Origin: Alphaproteobacteria bacterium
GTDB lineage: Bacteria > Pseudomonadota > Alphaproteobacteria > Rhizobiales > Devosiaceae
Length of the DNA stretch: 64,000 bases
Assembly: GCA_018828145.1 (NCBI GenBank)
Contig: JAHJWO010000053.1
Coordinates: forward strand, 1 to 64,000
Direction: 5' to 3'
The notes under the pieces were generated by a model. It did no database searches and was not told where the DNA came from. It saw only the letters and a list, made by a program, of their open reading frames with translations. Below, one piece after another: positions 8,487 through 16,453 of the stretch (its first letter is position 1; each line of letters begins with the position of its first letter). Made by a program: the position numbers and the translations under genes.

Positions 8487-10010
8487 CTATCCAGGCTCGC
8501 CAAAGAGGTCGACCTCGATCCCGGCCTGCTCGAAGATATAGTCGCGACTGGCCGCCAGTTCGGAGGTCAAACGTTCGATATCAAAGCCGACGAGCTGGCC
8601 GCGCCATTTCTTGACCTGGCCGTTGACGAGCACTGTATCGACATTGCTGCGTTCCATCAGCGTGACCACGGCGCCGGCAACATTGTTGAGCGGCGCAACA
8701 TTGATCGCCTGGGCATCCAGCAGCACGATATCGGCGGCTTTACCCGGCGTAAGGCTGCCGGTGACCTTGCCCAGCTTGAGGCCCTCGGCACCGGCAATGG
8801 TGGCGTGGCGAATGGCGTCCATGGGCTGCATCAGATCGGGAAAGTCCGCTACGCCTTCCAGCGCCGCGGCGTTGGCGAACATGCGCTGCAGGGTAATCAG
8901 GCCGCGCATCTGGGTGAACATGTCGGCGGACATGGTGCATTCGACATCGGAGGAAAGCGACAGGCCCATGCCCTTGTCGATGGCCTTCTGGATGGGTGGC
9001 GTGCCGTGCCGCATATGCATTTCGATCGGCACCGCAAGTGAGACATGGGCGCCGGCATCGGCCGCATAGTTCCAGCCTTGTTCGGACATGCCGGTCATAT
9101 GGATGAAGATATTGTCGTCGGCGAAGCGACCGGCGGCCCCAAGCTCGTCAAAGGTCGGCTGCATGCCGAAGGTGCCGACGACGTGCAAGGCGATGGGCAG
9201 GCCGAGCTCCCGGCCGATCTCCCAGGCCTTCTCATAGCCCGGCAGATAGATTTCCCCACCCATCACCATGGTGGTCAGCTGATCGTCGGAGGCAAAGTAC
9301 TGCTCCCTGATGCGGCGTGCATCATCGGGGTAGCGCGCCCCCTCCCCCCAGCCTTCGAAATAGCCGAATACCCCGCGGCGACCCGCGTCCCGCAGGCCTT
9401 CGATGGCCGCGTCGGAATGTTCCGGGCTGTGGTGGATCTGGCTGACATCCATCACGGTGGTGACGCCGGCGTCGAGCTGGGCAATGCCGCCGAACAGCTC
9501 GTTGATGTAGACATCGCGCGGGCGATAGACCATCGAGAATTTCTGCAGCACCGTGTCGTAATAGTTGGTGGCGTTTACCGCGCGCCCGTCATTGATCAGG
9601 ATGCCGTGCGCCAGCTGGCTGCGCAGCGCCGTTTCGAACTGGTGATGATGAGTGTCGATGAAGCCGGGCATGACGATCTTGCCGGTAGCGTCGATCACCG
9701 CGGCGTCGGGTGCATCGATACTGGCTGCAACTTCGAGGATGCGACCATTCTCGATCAGCACATCGCCAACGGGAAAATTGCCGACGGCGTCATCCACCGA
9801 CAGCACGATGCCACCCTTGATGAGCGTTCTGCGCCCCGGGGCGCCCACCCCTTCTGGCAGCGTCGAAAGGGCGGTCTGCTGTGCCGCGGCACCACCGGTC
9901 AGCAGCACGCTGGCCAGCAATGCGGCACCGCCCGCCGCGGTCGTCGTCAGGATATCCCGACGGGTCGGGCATGGCAGATCAGGCTGGGTTGAGTCACAAA
10001 GTCTGCACAT
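8487..10010 (-). CDS. Tat-exported amidohydrolase (AtzA/TrzN-like metal-dependent hydrolase)
   Basis: This 507-residue amidohydrolase-superfamily enzyme carries the metal-binding motif GFIDTHHH (near residue 120), further His ligands in ALHVVG and IHMTGMSE, and a catalytic Asp in LSSDVE. The N- and C-terminal beta-sandwich (GKAADIVLLDA, VNGQVKK) is typical of the AtzA/SsnA/cytosine-deaminase branch. The N-terminus has a twin-arginine signal (PTRRDILTTTAAGGAALLAS), so the enzyme should be periplasmic, which is unusual for this branch. A GGGAGGAAA ribosome-binding site precedes the ATG. It is the last gene of the IclR-ligB-ligA transcript and may act on the imported substrate before uptake. The substrate is unknown. 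Confidence 0.82.
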   Translation of the reverse strand: MCRLCDSTQPDLPCPTRRDILTTTAAGGAALLASVLLTGGAAAQQTALSTLPEGVGAPGRRTLIKGGIVLSVDDAVGNFPVGDVLIENGRILEVAASIDAPDAAVIDATGKIVMPGFIDTHHHQFETALRSQLAHGILINDGRAVNATNYYDTVLQKFSMVYRPRDVYINELFGGIAQLDAGVTTVMDVSQIHHSPEHSDAAIEGLRDAGRRGVFGYFEGWGEGARYPDDARRIREQYFASDDQLTTMVMGGEIYLPGYEKAWEIGRELGLPIALHVVGTFGMQPTFDELGAAGRFADDNIFIHMTGMSEQGWNYAADAGAHVSLAVPIEMHMRHGTPPIQKAIDKGMGLSLSSDVECTMSADMFTQMRGLITLQRMFANAAALEGVADFPDLMQPMDAIRHATIAGAEGLKLGKVTGSLTPGKAADIVLLDAQAINVAPLNNVAGAVVTLMERSNVDTVLVNGQVKKWRGQLVGFDIERLTSELAASRDYIFEQAGIEVDLFGEPG

Positions 10011-10115
10011 GGTTTCCTCCCTGTGTGCGCAGCACCTCAGACGCCCGGAAGCTCCTACCCCCGGGCGTTCGTCTTCGTTCGGGCGCCCGCTGTGTTCAGC
10101 GTCACGCCCCCACCA

Positions 10116-10481
10116 TCAGCTTTCGACGCTGGGATAGTCCTTGCCGGTCCAGTGGCCGACCTTCCTGGCAAACTCGCGCTGGAAGGCGAGCGGGCCGTTT
10201 TCCTTCATGTAGGGCTCGTCATAGATGCCGATGAACAGCGTCAGGTTGAGGAAGAAATGCGCACCCATCTCGAACAGGGCGACGAAATCGTGCTCGACGA
10301 GAGCGCGGCGCTCAGCCTCGGTCAGGCTGTGCACGGTGGAAAGCTCCACCTCGTTGAGCCGCGGCCCGATCGACTGCTCCCAGGTGGCCACGAAATTCTT
10401 GGGGTCCTCGGCGTAGCGCTTGAGGTAATCGGGATTGCGATCAACCTGATAGAGGAATTTGTTGACGTAATACCGGCTCAT
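10116..10481 (-). CDS. ligA: LigA-like extradiol dioxygenase alpha subunit
   Basis: The 121-residue protein matches the small alpha (LigA) subunit of protocatechuate 4,5-dioxygenase-type class III extradiol enzymes. It is all-helical, with the N-terminal YYVNKFLYQVDRNPDY segment and a conserved LTEAERRALVEHDFVALFEMGAHFFL core. In LigAB the alpha chain covers the active site of the beta chain. The ATG overlaps the beta-subunit stop by 4 bases, so the two are translationally coupled. The aromatic substrate cannot be read from the sequence. Confidence 0.87.
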   Translation of the reverse strand: MSRYYVNKFLYQVDRNPDYLKRYAEDPKNFVATWEQSIGPRLNEVELSTVHSLTEAERRALVEHDFVALFEMGAHFFLNLTLFIGIYDEPYMKENGPLAFQREFARKVGHWTGKDYPSVES

Positions 10482-11350
10482 GCTGCCTGCTCCTCTGCAC
10501 CGTGCCGCGGATACCAGGTGACATAGGCTTCCATGGTGTGGAACAGGTCGAGGAAATCGACATAGTCGGCCGGCTGCGGCCCGGCGACGCCCATCATCAG
10601 GATGAAATTGAGGAAGCCATGCGTGGCATTGCCGCTCCTGGCCATGGTCTCATGCGTGACGCTGTCGAGGATGGCGTCGATATCGCCGGTGCGGAACCAT
10701 TCCAGCGCCTGGCGATCGAACACCGGGTCGGGGCCGGTTTCCATGAACTGCCGTGGCCCACCCAGTTCGAGCGACAGATGGCCGGTGCCGATCGCGGCCA
10801 CACGCTTGTCGGACGGAAAGGCGTCGATGGCTTTGCGGATCGCCCGGCCCAGGTCGTAGAAGCGGCGCGGTGATGGCAAGGGTGGCGCAAAGATATTGGT
10901 GTAGATCGGCACCACGGGCAGATCATTGTCCGGGCGAACCGTAATGATCGGGCAGATGATGGAATGGTCGATCTTGAGTTCGTTGGAGAACGCCAGGTCG
11001 AACCCCTGATCCATCAGGTCGCGATGCATGAAACGCGACATTTCCACATCGCCCTCCAGCACATATTTGGGAATGCCGAATTCGCGCTCTTCATTCCAGA
11101 AGGTCGCGTCGTAGCGCTCGGCCTTGCCGATCAGGAATTGCGGGCAGTTATCGAGGAAGATCTGATGGAAATGGTCCGAGCCGATCATCACGAGGATGTC
11201 CGGCTTGGCCTTGGTCAGGGTCTCGCGATAGGCCTCGACCTTGCGCTTCCATTCCGGCGCCTGCGGCATCTGCTGCTCGGGCGGGGCCGTGGTGGCGCGC
11301 AGATAGAATGGGTGATGCGTTGATGCCAGGGTGGCGACGAGTTCAGCCAA
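10478..11350 (-). CDS. ligB: LigB-like extradiol dioxygenase beta subunit
   Basis: The 290-residue catalytic subunit of a class III extradiol dioxygenase (LigB fold) opens catechol-like rings with non-haem Fe(II). Candidate iron ligands are His12 or His13 in STHHPFY, His60 in GSDHFH, and a Glu near residue 240. The segment usually reading GTGGLSH, which holds the acid-base His of LigB, here reads GTGHLSLE, so that His is replaced by Leu. This points to a divergent subgroup and possibly an unusual substrate. Translation starts at TTG (11350) seven bases after a strong GAGGAGG. It is first in a ligB-ligA-amidohydrolase unit downstream of the iclR gene. Confidence 0.85.
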   Translation of the reverse strand: MAELVATLASTHHPFYLRATTAPPEQQMPQAPEWKRKVEAYRETLTKAKPDILVMIGSDHFHQIFLDNCPQFLIGKAERYDATFWNEEREFGIPKYVLEGDVEMSRFMHRDLMDQGFDLAFSNELKIDHSIICPIITVRPDNDLPVVPIYTNIFAPPLPSPRRFYDLGRAIRKAIDAFPSDKRVAAIGTGHLSLELGGPRQFMETGPDPVFDRQALEWFRTGDIDAILDSVTHETMARSGNATHGFLNFILMMGVAGPQPADYVDFLDLFHTMEAYVTWYPRHGAEEQAA

Positions 11351-11439
11351 TATGCGTCCTCCTCAGATTTGTGTCACCGCCTTGCCGGGCCAGAGCGCCA
11401 TCGGCAGGGTCGCAGTGACCACAGTGTTCAAAGCGGACC

Positions 11440-12273
11440 CTAGGGGCCCATGATCGATTGCAGGATGGGGTAGCGAATGATCGCCTGCCCGATGCGCGCG
11501 GCGGCGGCCTGCAGCGTCGGCAGGCGTTCTGCGATGAGCTGTTCCGGCGTGACCATGCCGGAATAGCCTGACGTATTGAGCGCGGCCACGGTCCGTCCGT
11601 CCGGGCCCTTGATGGCAACGCCAAGTGCGGTAATGCCGTAATCGAGCTGGTCGACCGTGGTCGAATACCCGTCGACCCGCACCGCCAGGATGAGTTTGCG
11701 CAGTTCCTTGACGTCGGTGACGGTCTTGGAGGTCAGTGCCTCTGGCTGCACCCGCGCCAGATAGGCGTCCAGTGCATCGTCGGGGAGGCCTGCCAGCAGG
11801 ACGCGACCCAGCGACGTCGCATAGGCCGGATAGTGCGCGCCGATGGTCGCGGTTGCGCGACGGGCCCGCTGCACCGAGCTGTGCGCGATATAGATGACGT
11901 CTTCGCCATTGAGCGTGCCGATCGACGACGCATCGCCGAACTGCTCGACCAGCTCACGCAGGTCGGGCTGCAACACTTCACCGATCCCTGCCGAGAAGAA
12001 CAGCGCCGAGCCCAGGGTCAATACCTTGGGGCGCAGGTGAAAGCGGCGGCCGGTCTGCCCGACATAGCCCAGCGCCTGCAGGGTGATCAGGCTGCGCCGG
12101 GCGGCGGCCGGGCTCAGCCCGACGCGGCGTGCAATGTCGCTCAGCGTCATCTCGGGATGCGCCGCGTCGAAACTTTCCAAGATGCCAATGCCCTTGGCCA
12201 GTGCCTCGACGAATTCGGGCGGCCTTGCTGCGGACTGGTCATGCTGGAGCGCGGGGGCCGGGGCCGAAGCCAT
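11440..12273 (-). CDS. IclR-family regulator (PcaR/PobR type)
   Basis: The 277-residue protein has an N-terminal winged helix-turn-helix (about 22-85; ALAKGIGILESF, MTLSDIARRVGLSPAAARR) and a C-terminal IclR effector domain (about 95-265; SSIGTLNGEDVIYIAHSS, YPAYATSLGRVLLA). This pattern fits the PcaR/PcaU/PobR subgroup that controls aromatic-acid catabolism. The ATG at 12273 is preferred (GAGGTGAG just upstream); an in-frame ATG at 12294 is also possible. It is divergent from the citryl-CoA-lyase gene and upstream of ligB, so it probably controls both arms through the operator at 12344-12360. Confidence 0.88.
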   Translation of the reverse strand: MASAPAPALQHDQSAARPPEFVEALAKGIGILESFDAAHPEMTLSDIARRVGLSPAAARRSLITLQALGYVGQTGRRFHLRPKVLTLGSALFFSAGIGEVLQPDLRELVEQFGDASSIGTLNGEDVIYIAHSSVQRARRATATIGAHYPAYATSLGRVLLAGLPDDALDAYLARVQPEALTSKTVTDVKELRKLILAVRVDGYSTTVDQLDYGITALGVAIKGPDGRTVAALNTSGYSGMVTPEQLIAERLPTLQAAAARIGQAIIRYPILQSIMGP

Positions 12274-12343
12274 TCTCACCTCGAACAGGATCATAACTTG
12301 ACGTCAGCCTAAGTCAGGTCTAGGTTTTCGGCAAGAGCAATTA

Positions 12344-12360
12344 TTTTCGGTATGCGAAAA
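12344..12360. promoter_or_regulatory. Candidate IclR operator in divergent promoter
   Basis: TTTTCG-GTATG-CGAAAA is a perfect 6+6 inverted repeat with a 5-base spacer, centred in the 100-base gap between the divergent iclR and lyase genes and ending 13 bases before the lyase ATG. A related half site (GTTTTCGG) lies at about 12324. IclR proteins bind such short palindromes, so this is the likely target. Confidence 0.55.
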
Positions 12361-12373
12361 CTTTGGAGCGACG

Positions 12374-13183
12374 ATGCGGATCGGCAAGCAGGACAATGCC
12401 CACACGGCCATCGCCACCTCGGACGCTGATTCCATCACCATCCGTGGCGAGGACCTGTGCGCCGACCTGATCGGCAAGATCAATTTCACCGACTATTTCT
12501 GGCTGCTGGTGCTGGGCGAGCGCTGCACCCCCACGCAGCGCCAGATCCTCGATGCATGCCTTGTCGCCATTGCCGAACATGGCCTCGTCCCCTCGGTACA
12601 GGCGGCCCGCATGACGCTGGCCGCCGGCCCCGAGGCCTGGCAGGGCGCCATGGCAGCCGGCCTGCTGGGCATGGGGAGCGTGGTCGCCGGCAGTTCGGAG
12701 ACTGCCGGCCTCTATCTCGATGAGGTGCTGCAGCAGGCGGCGCGCGATGGCACGAACGTCGAAACGGCGGCCAAGGCCAGCCTCGCCGCGCTGAAAGCCG
12801 CGCGCAAGAAGGTGCCCGGCCTGGGTCATCCCCAGCACAGCGAGGGCGATCCGCGCGCAAACCGGTTGCTGGCGATTGCCGATGAACTGGGCGTGTCCGG
12901 CCGCTATGTCAGCGCCCTGCGGATCCTCGCCGAGCATGCTCCGGGCATCATCGAGCGTCCGCTGCCGATCAACGTGTCCGGTGCCATTCCTGCGGTCATG
13001 CTCGACGCCGGCTGGCCGCTGGGCGCGCTCAAGGCCGTGCCCCTGCTGGCTCGCACCGCCGGCCTTTCCGCGCATCTGTTCGAGGAATCCATGCGCTCGA
13101 TCGGCTTCATCATGAGCAACCAGGCCGACCTTGCCATTGCCTATGACGGCAAGCTGTCCGGCAAAGAAAGCAAGACCCGCTAA
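12374..13183 (+). CDS. Citryl-CoA-lyase-like protein (citrate-synthase fold)
   Basis: The 269-residue protein is a short citrate-synthase-family member of the type annotated as citryl-CoA lyase. It keeps the GLGHPQHSEGDPRA segment, equivalent to the catalytic-His loop of citrate synthase, and the PINVSGAIPAVMLDAGW helix. It lacks the larger N-terminal region of true citrate synthase (about 430 residues). Such proteins perform retro-Claisen cleavage of a 3-hydroxy-3-carboxyacyl-CoA, releasing acetyl-CoA and a 2-oxo acid. The CoA-transferase 20 bases downstream could supply the CoA ester. The likely substrate is a tricarboxylate or citramalate-like intermediate of the neighbouring ring-cleavage pathway; this is inference. 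Confidence 0.8.
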   Translation: MRIGKQDNAHTAIATSDADSITIRGEDLCADLIGKINFTDYFWLLVLGERCTPTQRQILDACLVAIAEHGLVPSVQAARMTLAAGPEAWQGAMAAGLLGMGSVVAGSSETAGLYLDEVLQQAARDGTNVETAAKASLAALKAARKKVPGLGHPQHSEGDPRANRLLAIADELGVSGRYVSALRILAEHAPGIIERPLPINVSGAIPAVMLDAGWPLGALKAVPLLARTAGLSAHLFEESMRSIGFIMSNQADLAIAYDGKLSGKESKTR

Positions 13184-13203
13184 GCGGGCCAGGGAGAATT
13201 GCG

Positions 13204-14373
13204 GTGAAGATACTCAAAAGTGTGCGCGTCATCGAACTGGGCACCTATATCACCGGCCCCGCCGCCGGCATGCACCTGGCCGACCTGGGCGCCGATGTCA
13301 TCAAGGTCGAGCGGCCCGGTACCGGTGATCCGTTCCGCGCCTTCAAGGGCGGGCTTTATTCGCCGCACTACCAGACCTACAACCGCAACAAGCGTTCGAT
13401 CGCCCTCGATACCAGGCAGGACGACGACCTGGCAGTATTTCACGAGCTGATCCGCACCGCCGATGTCTTCATCCAGAACTTCCGGCCCGGTGTGGCCGAA
13501 AAGCTGGGAGCGGGCGAGGACGCGTTGCGCCAGATCAATCCGTCACTGGTCTATTGCGCCATTTCCGGCCTCGGCAATACCGGCCCGGCCAGCCATAGGC
13601 CGGTCTATGACACCGTCGCCCAGGCCGCCAGCGGCTACCTGCGCCTGCTGACGCCGCCGGAGCAGCCGCGCGTCATCGGCCCGGCCATCGCCGATTCCAT
13701 CACCGGGCAATATGCCGCCATGGCCATTCTGGCGGCACTGCTCGAGCGCGGCAAGGACGGCCCCGGCCGCCGCATCGACATCTCGATGCTCGAGGCCATG
13801 ACGCATTTCAACCTCGACAGCTTCACACATTACTACTCTGCCGGCGAAATCATGGGGCCGCTGTCCCGGCCGGTCGTGTCGCAATCCTATACCTTTGAGT
13901 GTGCCGATGGGACCTGGATCGCCTTCCACCTGTCCTCGCCGACCAAGTTCTGGGACGCGCTGCTGGCCGCGACGGGCCAGCAGCAGCTCAATGACGATCC
14001 GCGCTTTGCCGAGCGGCTCGCCCGCATCCAGCACCAGGACGAGCTGATCGCTGTGTTTGCGCCGGTCTTCAAGAAAAAGAGCCGCGCCGAATGGTGCCAG
14101 TTGCTCGATACGCACGAAGTGCCGTTCTCGCCAGCCTATGACGCCAACGAGGCGCTCGAGGATCCACAGGCTCAGCATCTGCAGATCAAGGTCTCCGCCG
14201 AGCATCCAGCGATGGGAATGTTTACCACCGTGCGCGCGCCCTACAATTTCGACGGACAGCCCGAACTCGACGTCGTGCCTCCGCCGGTGCTGGACGAGCA
14301 CGGCGCCGAAATCCGCGCCGAGCTGGCGATGGGAAAGTCGGGCCAGACGGCCCGCCACGGGAGGAATTCATGA
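13204..14373 (+). CDS. CaiB/BaiF family III CoA-transferase
   Basis: The 389-residue protein has the family III CoA-transferase signature. The N-terminal motif VIELGTYITGPAAGMHLADLGADVIKVERP is interrupted here only by its expected variations. QNFRPGVAEKLG contains the region before the catalytic Asp, and a C-terminal YDANEALEDPQ segment is present. These enzymes move CoA between acyl-CoA and a free carboxylate. Translation begins at GTG (13204) behind an AGGGAGAA site. It is coupled to the lyase upstream (20-base gap) and the YCII gene downstream (4-base overlap). It probably activates the acid cleaved by the lyase. Confidence 0.9.
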   Translation: MKILKSVRVIELGTYITGPAAGMHLADLGADVIKVERPGTGDPFRAFKGGLYSPHYQTYNRNKRSIALDTRQDDDLAVFHELIRTADVFIQNFRPGVAEKLGAGEDALRQINPSLVYCAISGLGNTGPASHRPVYDTVAQAASGYLRLLTPPEQPRVIGPAIADSITGQYAAMAILAALLERGKDGPGRRIDISMLEAMTHFNLDSFTHYYSAGEIMGPLSRPVVSQSYTFECADGTWIAFHLSSPTKFWDALLAATGQQQLNDDPRFAERLARIQHQDELIAVFAPVFKKKSRAEWCQLLDTHEVPFSPAYDANEALEDPQAQHLQIKVSAEHPAMGMFTTVRAPYNFDGQPELDVVPPPVLDEHGAEIRAELAMGKSGQTARHGRNS

Positions 14374-14774
14374 CTGACGAGCAGGTGCTCAAAGCCGTGC
14401 CGGCGGGAGATGTCCGCGAAGCATCGAGCGGCATGCTGCAAAAGCAGCTGTTTGCGATCTTCACCACCCCGACCAACGGGCTTGGCCCGGTGTTCGCCCA
14501 GATGGAAGACCATCTGAAGTTTCAGATGAGCCTCGAAAAGCAGGGGATCATGTTTGCCGCCGGCCCGCTCTGGACCGACGACGAACGCTTCTGGGAGGGC
14601 GAGGGCATGGTCATCATCCGCGCGGCATCTGCGCAGGCAGCCATGGCCATTGCCGAGCAGGACCCCATGCACAGATCCGGCGCCCGCACATTCCGGGTCC
14701 GGCCCTGGATGGTCAATGAGGGCTCGATCACGGTGCGCGTCGACTTCTCGTCGCAGACTTTCGAAATCAACTAA
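14370..14774 (+). CDS. YCII-domain protein
   Basis: The 134-residue protein has a YciI-like alpha/beta domain of the dimeric ferredoxin fold (about 25-115). The DHLKFQMSLEKQGIMFAAGPLW and DPMHRSGARTFRVRPW segments carry the conserved His/Asp positions of this family. Related muconolactone-isomerase-like and YCII proteins isomerise or dehydrochlorinate small ring-cleavage products. Its position inside the lyase/transferase operon suggests an isomerase or lactone-processing step. The start overlaps the CoA-transferase stop (ATGA) behind GGGAGG. Confidence 0.75.
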   Translation: MTDEQVLKAVPAGDVREASSGMLQKQLFAIFTTPTNGLGPVFAQMEDHLKFQMSLEKQGIMFAAGPLWTDDERFWEGEGMVIIRAASAQAAMAIAEQDPMHRSGARTFRVRPWMVNEGSITVRVDFSSQTFEIN

Positions 14775-14796
14775 TCGCTTCAAAGGGAGGAATACA

Positions 14797-15876
14797 ATGA
14801 AAGCGTTTCTAGCCGTCCTGACCACTGCAGCCCTGGTGCTGCCGGCCGGTATTTCCGCACAGGAACAGATCGACCTGACAGTGGCCTCGAGCCATCCAAC
14901 CGTGGTGCCATGGGTGGGCATGATCCAGACCCATTTCATGGCGCGGACCGATGAGCTGCTGGCCGAAACCGGCACCTATCAGATCAACTGGAACGAGGCC
15001 TTCGGCGGCCAGCTCTACAAGGCCAACGCCACGCTGTCCTCGGTCGAGGATGGCATTACCGATATCGGCTGGGTGTTCTCCTTCCTTGAGCCGGCACAGC
15101 TGCCGCTCAGCCAGGTGTCGACCAATACGCCGTTTGCCGTGACCGATGTGCCGGCGCTGCTCGAAGTCATCGACGAGCTGCTGGTCAGCAACGAGGCGTT
15201 CAAGGCGGAGTGGGAAGACCACAACGTCAAGGTGCTGGGCCTGACCGCCACCGATCTCTACGACATCTACACCAAGGAGCCACTCGAGGGGATTGCGGAC
15301 ATTGCCGGCATGAAGCTGTCGGCGCCTGGCGTGCTCGGCAGCTGGCTGCGCGGCACCGGTGCCAATGCGGTCGATGGCGCGCTGACCACGTTCTACACCG
15401 ACGTACAGACCGGCGTTTCCGATGGTGCACTGAGCCTGGCGCTCGGCGTGCTGCCGATCAAGCTCTATGAAGTGGCCCCCTATATCAACCGCTTTGACGC
15501 TGCCGCCGCCTTCTCGGGCGCCATCGCGATCAACATGGACACCTGGGAGACCCTGCCCGAAGAAGTGCAGGCGGCCATGATCGAGGCTGGCAAGTACTAC
15601 ACGGAAAGCCATGGCCAGCAGATGGTCGAGCTGCACGAGGTCGCGCTCAACACGATGGTCGAACAGGGGGCCAACCAGAACCCCAAGGTGACCATCGTCA
15701 ACATGCCGGCGGAAGAGCGCCAGAAGTGGGTCGACATGCTGCCCAACCTGGCAGCCGAGTGGGCCACGCCCCTCGAGGCCCAGGGTGTTCCTGCCGTCGA
15801 GTTCGTGAAGCAGTACATGGCAGCCCTCCGCGCCAAGGGTGTAGAGCCCTCGCGCGCATGGGACGAAGAACTCTAG
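14797..15876 (+). CDS. dctP: TRAP transporter substrate-binding protein (DctP family)
   Basis: The 359-residue periplasmic receptor has a signal peptide (residues 1-22, MKAFLAVLTTAALVLPAG, cleavage after ISA) and the DctP fold. Typical segments include ADIAGMKLSAPGVLG, which holds the region of the carboxylate-binding Arg in other DctP proteins, although no Arg is seen in that motif here. The start is the ATG at 14797 behind AAAGGGAGG; the frame is open upstream but without signal-peptide sequence. With the following dctQ and dctM it forms a complete Na+-driven importer, probably for the organic or aromatic acid degraded by this island. Confidence 0.9.
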   Translation: MKAFLAVLTTAALVLPAGISAQEQIDLTVASSHPTVVPWVGMIQTHFMARTDELLAETGTYQINWNEAFGGQLYKANATLSSVEDGITDIGWVFSFLEPAQLPLSQVSTNTPFAVTDVPALLEVIDELLVSNEAFKAEWEDHNVKVLGLTATDLYDIYTKEPLEGIADIAGMKLSAPGVLGSWLRGTGANAVDGALTTFYTDVQTGVSDGALSLALGVLPIKLYEVAPYINRFDAAAAFSGAIAINMDTWETLPEEVQAAMIEAGKYYTESHGQQMVELHEVALNTMVEQGANQNPKVTIVNMPAEERQKWVDMLPNLAAEWATPLEAQGVPAVEFVKQYMAALRAKGVEPSRAWDEEL

Positions 15877-15889
15877 GGCCACCCGGACC

Positions 15890-16453
15890 ATGTCAGACAA
15901 GCCCGCAATCGGTGTCCCCCCAGGGGGACACCACCATCCCGTCTATCGGGCATGGACCATGGTGGTGGACGGGCTTGCCGCCCTCGCCACTGCCTTCATC
16001 GCCGTACTGATGGCCGTGATCTGTGCCGATATCGTCGTGCGCAACGGTTTTGGCGGCTCGCTGCCGCTGGTCTCGGAACTGGGGGCGATGATGGTGGTGC
16101 TGATCGTCGCGCTGCAACTGCCCAGCGCTATCCGCGCGGGGCGACTCGCCCAGGTTGAAATGGTGATCGGGGCGCTGGAAATCAGCCGGCCGCGCCTGGC
16201 CGGCCTGCTCAACGCCTTGTTCTGCCTGGCCGGCAGCATCATTCTGGGCATCGTCGCCTGGGCATCGTTCGGCATTCTGAGTGGCGACTGGGCTTCGGGC
16301 GACTTCATCGGCATTCCCGGCCTCGGCACGTTGCCCACCTGGCCGTTCCGCACGCTGATCACGCTCGGCATGAGCGTTGCCGCCGCCGAGTTTCTATTCA
16401 AGGCGCTGCGCCATCTCCACGCATCCTTCTTTTCCGGGAAAGGGCCGTCATGA
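15890..16453 (+). CDS. dctQ: TRAP transporter small permease (DctQ)
   Basis: The 187-residue membrane protein has four predicted helices (about 22-45, 60-80, 100-122 and 145-168), as in DctQ subunits, and the conserved ADIVVRN motif after helix 1. DctQ pairs with DctM to form the membrane part of the TRAP importer. The gene lies 13 bases after dctP and overlaps dctM by 4 bases. Confidence 0.9.
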   Translation: MSDKPAIGVPPGGHHHPVYRAWTMVVDGLAALATAFIAVLMAVICADIVVRNGFGGSLPLVSELGAMMVVLIVALQLPSAIRAGRLAQVEMVIGALEISRPRLAGLLNALFCLAGSIILGIVAWASFGILSGDWASGDFIGIPGLGTLPTWPFRTLITLGMSVAAAEFLFKALRHLHASFFSGKGPS

